Positions 1-5,703 of a DNA stretch of 11,198 nucleotides are shown piece after piece. How positions within the stretch are numbered: the first letter of the stretch is position 1; each line of letters opens with the position of its first letter. The stretch comes from an uncultured Archangium sp. (lineage in GTDB: Bacteria; Myxococcota; Myxococcia; Myxococcales; Myxococcaceae). The stretch is from the NCBI GenBank assembly GCA_946479335.1, contig CAMLFP010000170.1, positions 1 to 11,198 on the forward strand, written 5' to 3'. Position numbers and translations under genes: made by a program. A model generated the notes under the pieces. It did no database searches and was not told the origin of the DNA. It worked only from the letters and a program-made list of their open reading frames with translations.

Positions 1-63
1 AAGGTGCAGCCCGAGGCGCGAAGTGTTTCACCCGAGGTGCGCGTTTCAGGGTGAAGTGACGGC
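1..63 (+). other. Leader of the SDR gene, or end of an upstream gene
   Basis: This short stretch precedes the dehydrogenase. It holds two imperfect direct repeats, 10-30 and 31-48, both beginning CCCGAGG and ending GTTTCA, followed by TTCAGGGTGAA, a small inverted repeat. Frame 1 is open from the window edge to a TGA at 52-54 and could be the last 17 codons of an upstream gene lying 9 bp before the dehydrogenase start. Frame 3 is also open until 57-59, and third-position G/C is weaker here than in the surrounding genes, so coding is unproven. The repeats could equally be an operator. Confidence 0.25.
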
Positions 64-822
64 ATGCACGTCGTCATCACCGGAGCATCTGCGGGCATCG
101 GCGCCGCGTTGGCGCAGGAGTATTTCTCGCGGCAGGCGAAGCTGACGCTGGTCGCGCGGCGCACGGAGTTGCTGGAGAAGGTCCGCGGCGGGCGGCCGGC
201 GCATCTGGTGCAGGCCGACCTCTCCGACGCGACGCAGGTGACCTCGTGGGTCGACGACGCCGAGCGCGTCAACGGGCCCATCGATGTGCTGATCAACAAC
301 GCGGGCGTGCAGATCATCCGCAGCTTCCTCGACACGCCGTTCGAAGACGCGGAGCGGCTGTTCACCATCGACCTCCTCACGCCGCTGCGGCTCGCGCAGT
401 TCGTGGGCCAGCGCATGGCCGCGCGCAAGACGGGCACGCTGGTCGACGTGTCTTCGATGGCCGCCATCGCGCCCACGCCCGGCATGGCCTTCTACAACGC
501 CGCCAAGGGTGGGCTCGCCGCGGCCTCGGAGAGCCTGCGCGCGGAGCTGAAACAGCACGGCCTCCACGTGGTGACGGTGTACCCGGGCCCGGTGAAGACC
601 GACATGGAGAGTGCCGGCCGCGCCGCGTACGAGGAGATGTCGAAGCTCGCGCAGCTGCTCACCCCGGTGGGTGAGGCCGACGTGCTGGCGCGGCTGATCG
701 CCGACGCCGTCGAGAACAAGGACGAGCGCGTCATCTACCCGGCCATCAACGCGCTGGGCCGGCACTTCCCCGCGATGACGCGCATGGTGTTGGACCGCTT
801 CACGCCGAAGCCGAAGCGGTGA
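64..822 (+). CDS. SDR family NAD(P)-dependent oxidoreductase
   Basis: A 252-aa classical short-chain dehydrogenase/reductase: a cytosolic Rossmann-fold enzyme that oxidises an alcohol or reduces a carbonyl with NAD(P)(H). The glycine-rich cofactor loop TGASAGIG is at residues 6-13. VARR at 30-33 has basic residues where NADP-preferring members often do. NNAG is at 78-81. The catalytic set is Ser130/131, Tyr144 and Lys148 (YNAAK), followed by PGPVKTD at 174-180. The length is typical for the family. The ATG at 64 places the glycine loop as close to the N-terminus as expected. Only a weak Shine-Dalgarno (AGGGTGAAG) precedes it. The substrate cannot be predicted. The gene stands alone on this strand and converges on the next operon. 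Family assignment is secure; the function beyond that is open. Confidence 0.93.
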   Translation: MHVVITGASAGIGAALAQEYFSRQAKLTLVARRTELLEKVRGGRPAHLVQADLSDATQVTSWVDDAERVNGPIDVLINNAGVQIIRSFLDTPFEDAERLFTIDLLTPLRLAQFVGQRMAARKTGTLVDVSSMAAIAPTPGMAFYNAAKGGLAAASESLRAELKQHGLHVVTVYPGPVKTDMESAGRAAYEEMSKLAQLLTPVGEADVLARLIADAVENKDERVIYPAINALGRHFPAMTRMVLDRFTPKPKR

Positions 823-836
823 GCCGCAGCGTTCAG

Positions 837-874
837 CCCTCACCCCGACCCTCTCCCGTGAACGGGAGAGGGGG
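837..874. repeat. REP-like palindromic repeat, copy 1
   Basis: A 38-bp GC-rich repeat between two convergent genes. It contains a perfect 10-bp inverted repeat: CCCTCTCCCG at 849-858, loop TGAA, CGGGAGAGGG at 863-872. The other 12 bp (837-848) are CCCTCACCCCGA. An identical copy lies in reverse orientation at 10922-10959. Similar CCCTCACCCC/CCCTCTCCC elements are widespread as dispersed repeats in GC-rich proteobacteria and relatives (general knowledge, not searched). In RNA it would form a strong hairpin and could end transcription from both sides. No U-tract follows, so termination is inferred. Confidence 0.85.
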
Positions 875-888
875 TTCCTTCGGTTTCA

Positions 889-1251
889 CTATTCGAGCTG
901 GAGACCGCAGTCGCCGCACGCGCCGTCGACCAGCTCGCCGGCGAAGTTGCAGGCGGGGCAACGCAGCACGCCGTCGTCTTCGGCCGGCGTGCCGAGCTGC
1001 ACCAGCCCGGCGGTGACGCCTTCGCGCGCGACGGCCGAGAGCCACTCGCTCTGCATGAACTCCGTCACCTTCGGCGCGTCTTCGGGGCGCACCAGGAGCT
1101 GCAGCTTCTGGCCGCAGCCGCAGCTCCCGCCGCAGCACGCGCGCTTGGGCGGCGCGGCGAGCTCGGTTTCGATTTCACGCTCGCCCAGCGCGCGGGAGAG
1201 TTCGCGCATGTTCGCCAACGAGCCTTCGAGAACGGCGATGAGGTCGCTCAT
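889..1251 (-). CDS. Small Cys-rich zinc-ribbon protein, DUF2007-like
   Basis: A 120-aa cytosolic protein of unknown function. The C-terminal part is a clear zinc ribbon: CPAC at 98-101 and CGDC at 112-115. A second cluster, CCGGSCGC, is at 39-46. Residues 1-75 (an LxGSLANMRELSRALGxREIE helix, then LLVRPEDAPKV) resemble the ferredoxin-like putative signal-transducing fold often called DUF2007, which is frequently joined to a zinc ribbon. That match is from memory and moderately sure. The start is supported by AAAGGA, 7 bases before the ATG. It is the last gene of the orn operon, 3 bp after the phosphoesterase stop, so it is probably co-expressed with it. It may bind a metal or a partner protein. 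No catalytic motif is visible. Confidence 0.8.
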   Translation of the reverse strand: MSDLIAVLEGSLANMRELSRALGEREIETELAAPPKRACCGGSCGCGQKLQLLVRPEDAPKVTEFMQSEWLSAVAREGVTAGLVQLGTPAEDDGVLRCPACNFAGELVDGACGDCGLQLE

Positions 1252-1254
1252 GGT

Positions 1255-1899
1255 TCAGTCCTTTCCATCAACGGGAACGTACGTGCGCCGCGCGGGCACC
1301 GACACCAGCTTGAACTCCGGCAGCCACACCCCGGTGAGCTGTTTGCCGTAGACGCAGCCGGTGTCCAACCCCGTCGCGTGCGGGTGGCGCTGGAGCCCGC
1401 GCAGCGCGTCGTGGCCGAAGATGATGTGTCGCGGCCCCGGCCAGCGTGAGGCCCAGGGCACGCCGCCGTCGACGCGCATCGAGCCTCTTCCCTCCGCATC
1501 GATGGAGCGCAGGTTGAGCAGCACGTGGCGCGGCTGGTTCTCGAGGGGGATGTTGGGCAGCACGCCGCCGTGCACCACCAGCGCGTTGAGTTCAGGCAGG
1601 TCGAGCCACAGCGGCAGCAGCTCCAGCCAGCGCATCGCCTCGGGAGACAGCGTCGCGGCGACCTTCTCGTGGTGCGAGCCGGGGCGCGGCGCGAGCACGT
1701 TGGCGTCGTGGTTGCCGAGCACCGCGAGGGCGCCCAGTTCGCGCGCGCGCGCGACGACGCCGGCGGAGTCAGGGCCCTTGGCGACGAGGTCACCGACGAG
1801 CACCAGGCGGTCGTCGCCGGAGAAACCGGAGGCCGCGAGGAGATCGCCGAGTTCGTCGTTACAGCCGTGCACGTCTCCGATGAAGAGCGTGCGGCGCAT
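1255..1899 (-). CDS. Metallophosphoesterase, ApaH/PPP-phosphatase-like
   Basis: A 214-aa calcineurin-like phosphoesterase with every metal-binding block of the PPP/ApaH group: GDVHG (8-12), GDLVAKGPDS (36-45), GNHD (62-65), VVHGG (108-112), FGHD (161-164) and LDTGCVYG (178-185). Members use two metal ions to hydrolyse phosphate esters, either phosphoproteins (PrpA-like) or diadenosine tetraphosphate and Np4-capped RNA ends (ApaH). The closing LDTGCVYGxxLTGV block is typical of both, so the substrate stays open. The protein is shorter than E. coli ApaH, closer to PrpA-sized proteins. There is no signal peptide, so it is cytosolic. The start lies 2 bp beyond the orn stop, so translation is probably coupled. 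Sitting directly behind oligoribonuclease favours a nucleotide- or RNA-end role, but that is inference. Confidence 0.9.
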   Translation of the reverse strand: MRRTLFIGDVHGCNDELGDLLAASGFSGDDRLVLVGDLVAKGPDSAGVVARARELGALAVLGNHDANVLAPRPGSHHEKVAATLSPEAMRWLELLPLWLDLPELNALVVHGGVLPNIPLENQPRHVLLNLRSIDAEGRGSMRVDGGVPWASRWPGPRHIIFGHDALRGLQRHPHATGLDTGCVYGKQLTGVWLPEFKLVSVPARRTYVPVDGKD

Positions 1900-1901
1900 C
1901 G

Positions 1902-2453
1902 TCAGACTTCAGAGGCCTTCTTGAAGAAGGTCTGCTGGTAGTACGCGAGCTCGCCGATGGACGCGCGGAGGTCGGAGAGCACGGTGTGCGCGGCGTCGAC
2001 CTTGGAGCGGCCCGGCGCGTTCGGGTACCACGCGCGGGTGATGATCTTCAGGCTCGACACGTCGACCATGCGGTAGTGCAGCGCGCGGTCGAAGCCGGGC
2101 ATGTACTTGTTGATGAACGAGCGGTCGGTGTGGATGGAGTTGCCGCAGAGGATGCCCTCGCCGTAGTCGCAGTGCTGGAGGAGGAGCTTGGTGGCCTCCT
2201 TCTCGGCGACGCGCAGCGAGATGTCAGACTTGCGGACGCGCTCGAGGAGCCCGTTCCGGGTGTGCATGTCCTTCACGAAGGGCTCCATGCGGGCGAGCGA
2301 CTCTTCGGGCTGCCAGACGGCGGCCTCCCACTCGGCGATGGGCTTCAAGTTGGCGTCGGTGATGATGAGACCCATCTCGATGATGGAGTTGGTGCCGGTG
2401 TCGAGGCCGGTCATCTCGAGGTCACACCACACGAAGCGCGTTTCTTGAGTCAT
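1902..2453 (-). CDS. orn: Oligoribonuclease (nanoRNase)
   Basis: A 183-aa DEDDh 3'-to-5' exoribonuclease that degrades 2-5-nt RNA fragments, including the c-di-GMP breakdown product pGpG, to mononucleotides. The catalytic residues are visible: Asp11 and Glu13 in WCDLEMTGLD, Asp110 in NSIHTDRSF, and His156 and Asp161 in DAAHTVLSD. Spacing and length agree almost residue for residue with E. coli Orn (Asp12, Glu14, Asp112, His158, Asp163). The conserved tail YYQQTFF is present. The ATG at 2453 gives the standard N-terminus. No strong Shine-Dalgarno is seen. It is the first gene of a three-gene operon. A divergent gene starts only 32 bp upstream, so any promoter must overlap that gap or the neighbouring coding sequence. 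Confidence 0.97.
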   Translation of the reverse strand: MTQETRFVWCDLEMTGLDTGTNSIIEMGLIITDANLKPIAEWEAAVWQPEESLARMEPFVKDMHTRNGLLERVRKSDISLRVAEKEATKLLLQHCDYGEGILCGNSIHTDRSFINKYMPGFDRALHYRMVDVSSLKIITRAWYPNAPGRSKVDAAHTVLSDLRASIGELAYYQQTFFKKASEV

Positions 2454-2471
2454 GCGCGAAGGCTTTACGCT
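2445..2471 (+). promoter_or_regulatory. Weak promoter-like pair for the 312-aa gene
   Basis: TTGAGT (2445-2450) and TACGCT (2466-2471, fitting TAnnnT) lie upstream of the ATG at 2486. The 15-bp spacer is shorter than ideal. If used, transcription would start within a few bases of the ATG, which would suit the lack of a Shine-Dalgarno. The match is weak and may be chance. Confidence 0.2.
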
Positions 2472-2485
2472 ACTTCCGCTCTCAA

Positions 2486-3424
2486 ATGGCGGACCTTCTC
2501 TCGAAACTGCAGGGCGATGGCGCGGCGTCTCTGGCGGCGTTGGTGGTGGATCATCTGCTGGCGCAATCGGTGGAGACGCTGGTGCCTCCGGCGGCGGCGC
2601 GCGCGACGGTGCGGCGCGGCGTGGAGGCGGTGTTGGAGACGGACAGCGCGCTCGACGCGTTGACGCGCGTGGTGGAGGCGCTGGTGAACGAGCTGCAGAA
2701 AGATCGCCGCGCGCTCAAGGAGCTGACGACGCGCGAGGTGCGAACCACGGTGCACGCGATGCTGCGGCGGCCGTACTCGCCCGACCGCAAGCTGGTGTTG
2801 ACGGTCATCGACCGCGAGCCGACGCGCAAGCTGGTGCGGGCCATCGTCATCAGCACGGTGAACGAGTTCGCGGCGCGGGCGACGGCGCCGGTGGCGGGCC
2901 TCACGAAGGGGCTGGGCTCGTTGGCGAAGCTGGCGGGCGAGACGGTGAAGTCGCGCGGCGGCATGTTGGGCGCGGTGGTGGGCGGCGTGGAGAAGCAGGT
3001 CGAGCAGCGCAGCGTGGAGTTCGCCGACTCGGTGTTGAGCAAGATCTTCGGGCAGATCGCCGACGCGATTTCGGATCCCCAGATGGCGGACGAGGCGGCG
3101 GAGCTGCGCACCGAGCTGTTCAATGGCGCGTTGGAGCTGACGTTTCCGCAGCTGGCGCGCGAGCTGGTGAACCTCGACGTGACGGGCGGCGCGCAGGTGC
3201 TGCGAGACGGCATGCGGCGCTGGGTGAAGACGCCGGAGTCGGAGACGCTGCTGGAGCGCGCGACGACCTTCATCCTCTCGCTCGACATGAAGCGCAGCGC
3301 GAAGGACGTGCTGAGCGAGCTCGGGTTGCTTGACGTCGTGCGCGCGACGGCCATCGAGAACTTCACGCGGCACGTGCGTGAAATCGCGGCGACGCCTCAG
3401 TTCGCGGCGTGGCTGGCGGAGTGA
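2486..3424 (+). CDS. Hypothetical protein, all-helical, 312 aa
   Basis: I do not recognise a family. The sequence looks almost wholly alpha-helical: long amphipathic Leu/Val/Ala/Glu/Arg helices at about 5-130 and 175-310. A Gly/Lys-rich linker at about 136-168 (PVAGLTKGLGSLAKLAGE, then GGMLGAVVGGVEK) could touch a membrane or act as a hinge. There is no signal peptide, no clear transmembrane helix and no cysteine. Coding is well supported by length, strong third-position G/C and sensible composition. The ATG at 2486 is the first reasonable start, but no Shine-Dalgarno precedes it (CGCTCTCAA). It diverges from orn with a 32-bp gap and converges on the thioredoxin gene across a 448-bp gap. It is probably a lineage-restricted protein, and a structural or regulatory role would be a guess. 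Confidence 0.8.
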   Translation: MADLLSKLQGDGAASLAALVVDHLLAQSVETLVPPAAARATVRRGVEAVLETDSALDALTRVVEALVNELQKDRRALKELTTREVRTTVHAMLRRPYSPDRKLVLTVIDREPTRKLVRAIVISTVNEFAARATAPVAGLTKGLGSLAKLAGETVKSRGGMLGAVVGGVEKQVEQRSVEFADSVLSKIFGQIADAISDPQMADEAAELRTELFNGALELTFPQLARELVNLDVTGGAQVLRDGMRRWVKTPESETLLERATTFILSLDMKRSAKDVLSELGLLDVVRATAIENFTRHVREIAATPQFAAWLAE

Positions 3425-3503
3425 GTCCACGCGCCGCGTGAACGAGTCACGCCTCGATGGTCGGGGCGTAGCGAGCAACCCGCACGTCGAAGGTGACAGC
3501 GCT

Positions 3504-3535
3504 CAGTTGGGCGGGAGGGGGAGGTGCGGGAGCTC
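3504..3535 (+). repeat. Perfect core of the inverted repeat, left
   Basis: A 32-bp segment that begins CAGTTGGGCGGGAGG and ends GGGAGCTC. It is the exact reverse complement of 3751-3782. It forms the conserved inner part of the 85-bp arm; the outer part has diverged by about a fifth. A repeat this long is far beyond chance in a window of this size. Confidence 0.95.
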
Positions 3536-3750
3536 GAAATTTGAAAATCGGAGTCTCCCCGGCTTGGACCGGTGTGCTCGGAGCCAGAGGGCACGCGGGC
3601 GATGGGCACGACGCCGACGCAGTGCAAGTGCGCCACCCGTCAAAGCCTTGAAGCGCATGCTGGATAAATTATCCGCTTCACGCTCGTCACCAGCACGCCC
3701 TCGACCTCGTGCAAACACGCGAAGCACCGGGTACCCATTCTTCAAAATTT

Positions 3751-3782
3751 GAGCTCCCGCACCTCCCCCTCCCGCCCAACTG
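3751..3782 (-). repeat. Perfect core of the inverted repeat, right
   Basis: This is the exact reverse complement of 3504-3535. The uneven conservation (perfect inside, about 77% identical outside) may mean that the inner 32 bp is under selection, recently converted between arms, or recognised by an enzyme. These explanations are inference. Confidence 0.95.
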
Positions 3783-3872
3783 TTTGCTGTCGCCTCCGAC
3801 GTGCATCTCGCTCGCTACGGCCCGCGCATCGAGGCGCATCACCAGCCAGCGCCGCATGGGCTCACGGAGAAC

Positions 3873-4175
3873 TCACAACAGCGCGTCAATCATTCGCCGC
3901 GGCATCGCGCCCACCAGCTGACCTGACGGCCGCCCCTTCTTGAACGCGATGAGCGTCGGGACGCTGCGCACGCCGAAACGCTGAGACACCTGCTGGTTCT
4001 CATCGACGTCCACGCTCAGCACCAACACGTCGCGCCGCTCTTCGGACAGCTTCTCCAACACCGGCTCCAGCGCGCGGCACGGCGGGCACCACTGGCCCGT
4101 GAACTTCACGAGCACCAGCGGTGAAGACGAAACATCGGCATCGAACTTCGAGTCATCGGTGGGACGAACGGTCAT
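3873..4175 (-). CDS. Thioredoxin-family protein with WCPPC active site
   Basis: A 100-aa single-domain thioredoxin fold, likely a cytosolic dithiol-disulfide oxidoreductase. The active site is WCPPC at 29-33, not the usual WCGPC. The cis-proline loop is SVPT at 71-74 (Pro73). VKFTGQWCPPC and LSVDVDENQQVSQRFGVRSV follow the canonical pattern of beta strand, active site, VDVDEN and VRSVPT. No signal peptide or membrane anchor is present. The ATG at 4175 is preceded by GGAG six bases upstream and lies 23 bp inside the end of the sigma factor gene, so translation is probably coupled. Replacing the active-site Gly with Pro is expected to shift the redox potential. Its position behind a sigma factor suggests a dedicated regulatory or stress role rather than the housekeeping thioredoxin. 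Confidence 0.92.
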   Translation of the reverse strand: MTVRPTDDSKFDADVSSSPLVLVKFTGQWCPPCRALEPVLEKLSEERRDVLVLSVDVDENQQVSQRFGVRSVPTLIAFKKGRPSGQLVGAMPRRMIDALL

Positions 4176-4737
4176 GCGCAGCTCCAGGTGGGTGGTTCAC
4201 CCGGGGAGTGCGTTCGTCATCGAGAAGTGTGTCACCGAGTTCTTCGCGCAGGATTTTGCGCGCCCGCTTGAGCCGCCCACGCACCGCGTCTGACGTCAGC
4301 GCAAAGCGCTCGGCGATCTCCACGCTCGTAAAGCCCTCGACCGACAACAAGAACGCGAGCCGGTCGGTGCGCGACAACTTCATCAACGCGTCTCCGAGGC
4401 GGTCGCTGAGCTGCCGACTCTCCGCCGCGTCGGCGCAGATGCAGGGCACGTCGACCTCTTCTTCATGTCGCGACACCCGCGCGTTCATCCGCGAACAGCT
4501 CCGCGCCACCAGCGTCGACAACCACGCCAACGGCGTCGCCTCTCCACGAAACGACGCCATCGAGTTCGACGCCGCCAGCAGCGCCTGTTGCACCGCATCT
4601 TCCACGTCGGCCGCGAGGTGACATTGCCGCCGCGCCACCGCGAGGAGCCGCTTGCCGTACTCGCGGGCCAACACGTCCAACGCGCGGACGTCGCCCCGCT
4701 GCATCAACTCCAGCAATTCGTCAGCGCGCGCACTCAT
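4153..4737 (-). CDS. ECF-type RNA polymerase sigma factor
   Basis: A 194-aa sigma-70 family factor of the extracytoplasmic-function type, having only regions 2 and 4. Region 2 spans about 22-87 (LAREYGKRLLAVARR, DVEDAVQQALLA, FRGEATPLAWLSTLVARS). Region 4 spans about 112-168 (LMKLSRTDRLAFLL, FTSVEIAERFALTSDAVRGRLKRARKIL, the last being the DNA-binding helix-turn-helix). The linker contains H91 and a CxC pair (C99-I-C101). C39 and C81 lie in region 2. A Pro/His/Arg-rich tail of about 25 residues follows region 4. No anti-sigma gene is adjacent. The downstream overlapping gene is a thioredoxin, and YgfZ lies 34 bp upstream on the same strand. GGAGG sits 13 bases before the ATG, rather far. The sigma assignment is firm; redox control is a hypothesis. 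Confidence 0.9.
   Translation of the reverse strand: MSARADELLELMQRGDVRALDVLAREYGKRLLAVARRQCHLAADVEDAVQQALLAASNSMASFRGEATPLAWLSTLVARSCSRMNARVSRHEEEVDVPCICADAAESRQLSDRLGDALMKLSRTDRLAFLLSVEGFTSVEIAERFALTSDAVRGRLKRARKILREELGDTLLDDERTPRVNHPPGAAHDRSSHR
4222..4235 (-). promoter_or_regulatory. GTGACACACTT box upstream of the thioredoxin gene
   Basis: On the minus strand this reads GTGACACACTTCTC. It lies inside the 3' end of the sigma gene, 46 bases before the thioredoxin ATG. The same sequence with one extra T (4761-4775) lies just before the sigma gene, also on the minus strand. Both copies have GCACT about 13 bases further on. It could be a shared promoter or operator element, but a match of this length can also occur by chance. 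Confidence 0.3.
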
Positions 4738-4760
4738 GCGGCAGCCAGTGCCTCCGGCGC

Positions 4761-4775
4761 GAGAAAGTGTGTCAC
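4761..4775 (-). promoter_or_regulatory. GTGACACACTT box upstream of the sigma gene
   Basis: The minus strand reads GTGACACACTTTCTC, 23 bases before the sigma factor ATG. The TGA in it is also the stop codon of the YgfZ gene. It pairs with the near-identical box at 4222-4235 before the thioredoxin gene. An autoregulated sigma promoter is conceivable. It does not resemble the common ECF -35 element GGAAC, and the assignment is tentative. Confidence 0.3.
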
Positions 4776-5653
4776 GCCACCGTGGCCGTGCCGCCCAGCA
4801 GCTCGAACTTCGTGCCCGGCGTCAGGAAGTCGCGGTGCACGTACCCCAGCGCGAAGTGCTGCCCGTGCTGCACGCTCTTCACCACGCTCGTCACCCAGCC
4901 CACCTTGCGGTCGCCCACCTTCAGCTCCGTCTTGTATTCGGGGGAGAGCTCGCCCAGCAGCAGCCGCGAGAGCTTCTTGTTCATCTGCCCGCGGAACGTC
5001 GCGCGCGCGATGACCTCCTGGCCGATGTAGCAACCCTTCTTGTAGTGGATGGCGTGGTCGAGGTTCGCCTCGAGGGGAATCGTCACCTCGGTCATGTCGA
5101 CGCCGAAGAGCGGCACACCCTGCTCCACGCGCAACACCTCCAGCGTCGCCGCCGACAGCCGCGGCACGTCGCTCAACGACTCGAGAATCCGCGGGACCTC
5201 GGCGCGCTGCACCAGCACGTCGACGCCGCCGAAGAACGACCGCAGCTCACCTTCTCTGGGCTGCACGCGGGAGGCGACCTCCGCCGCCTTCGGGCCGATG
5301 AACGAGAGCACCGCCAGCTCCGGCGCGTCGTGAATCTCCGCGTCTTCGCTGATGAGGTACTTGTTCAAGAACTCGCTCACCGCCGCGGCGCGCCCTTCAC
5401 CGGTGTCGAGCACCACGTCGCCCGCGCGCTTCAAGACGCGCACGTCGCCCACCATCGCGCCCTTCGCCGTCAACATCGCCGCGTAGCAGCTCGCGCCGAC
5501 GGCCAGCCCTTCGACGTCGTTGGTCACCATGCCCTGCACGAAGCTCACCGCGTCGGGCCCGGTGACGCGCAGCTGTTGCCGCGACGACGCGTCGAACACC
5601 GCGCAGCTCTGGGTGGCGGCCTGGTACTCGGTCAAGACGGCTTCAGCGGGCAT
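4772..5653 (-). CDS. ygfZ: YgfZ/GcvT-like folate-binding protein
   Basis: A 293-aa protein of the GcvT-fold YgfZ/IBA57 family, which uses folate to support assembly or repair of certain Fe-S enzymes such as the MiaB type. It is not the glycine-cleavage T-protein. The YgfZ signature KGCYIGQEVIAR is at 206-217, with the conserved Cys208. VTGPDAVSFVQGMVTNDV (30-47) and PLFGVDMTEVTIPLEANLDHA (181-201) are typical. I chose the ATG at 5653, which is preceded by GGGGAAGG and matches the usual family N-terminus. A GTG at 5698 would add 15 residues (VVSLRERRYGEG and so on) that look non-homologous. The gene heads a likely operon with the sigma factor and thioredoxin. The divergent VKOR-DsbA gene starts 62 bp away. 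Confidence 0.92.
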   Translation of the reverse strand: MPAEAVLTEYQAATQSCAVFDASSRQQLRVTGPDAVSFVQGMVTNDVEGLAVGASCYAAMLTAKGAMVGDVRVLKRAGDVVLDTGEGRAAAVSEFLNKYLISEDAEIHDAPELAVLSFIGPKAAEVASRVQPREGELRSFFGGVDVLVQRAEVPRILESLSDVPRLSAATLEVLRVEQGVPLFGVDMTEVTIPLEANLDHAIHYKKGCYIGQEVIARATFRGQMNKKLSRLLLGELSPEYKTELKVGDRKVGWVTSVVKSVQHGQHFALGYVHRDFLTPGTKFELLGGTATVA

Positions 5654-5678
5654 ACCTTCCCCATAACGACGCTCGCGG

Positions 5679-5699
5679 AGTGACACAACGCGCGTCACT
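5679..5699. promoter_or_regulatory. Candidate operator between ygfZ and VKOR-DsbA
   Basis: AGTGAC, 9 bases, GTCACT is a 6-bp perfect inverted repeat. It lies in the 62-bp gap left once the best-supported starts are used for both divergent genes (5653 and 5716). It starts with the same GTGACACA found in the boxes upstream of the sigma and thioredoxin genes. The placement suits a dimeric regulator. Repeats this short occur by chance. Confidence 0.3.
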
Positions 5700-5703
5700 G
5701 CCT

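Larger units (their letters stand above)
3451..3835. mobile_element. Candidate MITE-like element with 85-bp inverted arms
   Basis: This fills most of the 448-bp gene-free gap at 3425-3872, between two convergent genes. The left arm (3451-3535) and right arm (3751-3835) are inverted copies that align without gaps. By hand count, 73 of 85 positions match. The 32 bp nearest the centre (3504-3535 against 3751-3782) are identical and include GAGCTCCCGCACC. Similarity fades inward but continues through an A/T-rich stretch (AAATTTGAAAA against its inverted partner). The 215-bp centre holds a smaller hairpin near 3649-3679: GAAGCG, then GGATA and TATCC, then CGCTTC. No transposase or convincing protein is inside. 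As RNA it would fold into a very long stem. No clear target-site duplication was found. It may be a non-autonomous transposable element or a decayed repeat. Confidence 0.6.

Noticed and set aside
46..843. Long minus-strand open frame opposite the dehydrogenase
   Set aside because: Its product is Arg/His/Val-rich with no family motif, while the plus strand carries all SDR motifs. Antisense open frames are common in DNA this rich in G+C.
2465..3478. 337-codon minus-strand frame opposite the 312-aa gene
   Set aside because: The product is dominated by Arg, His and Gln, as expected for the shadow of a GC-rich gene, and the plus-strand frame has normal protein composition.
3397..3745. Small open frames inside the inverted-repeat element
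   Set aside because: Similar FELPHLPLPPN peptides arise from both arms only because the DNA is inverted-repeated. Codon bias is unlike real genes here, and no ribosome site is present.
4772..5653. Glycine-cleavage T-protein (GcvT) for the YgfZ gene
   Set aside because: The KGCYIGQE signature and about 290-residue length define YgfZ, and no glycine-cleavage H or P genes are nearby.
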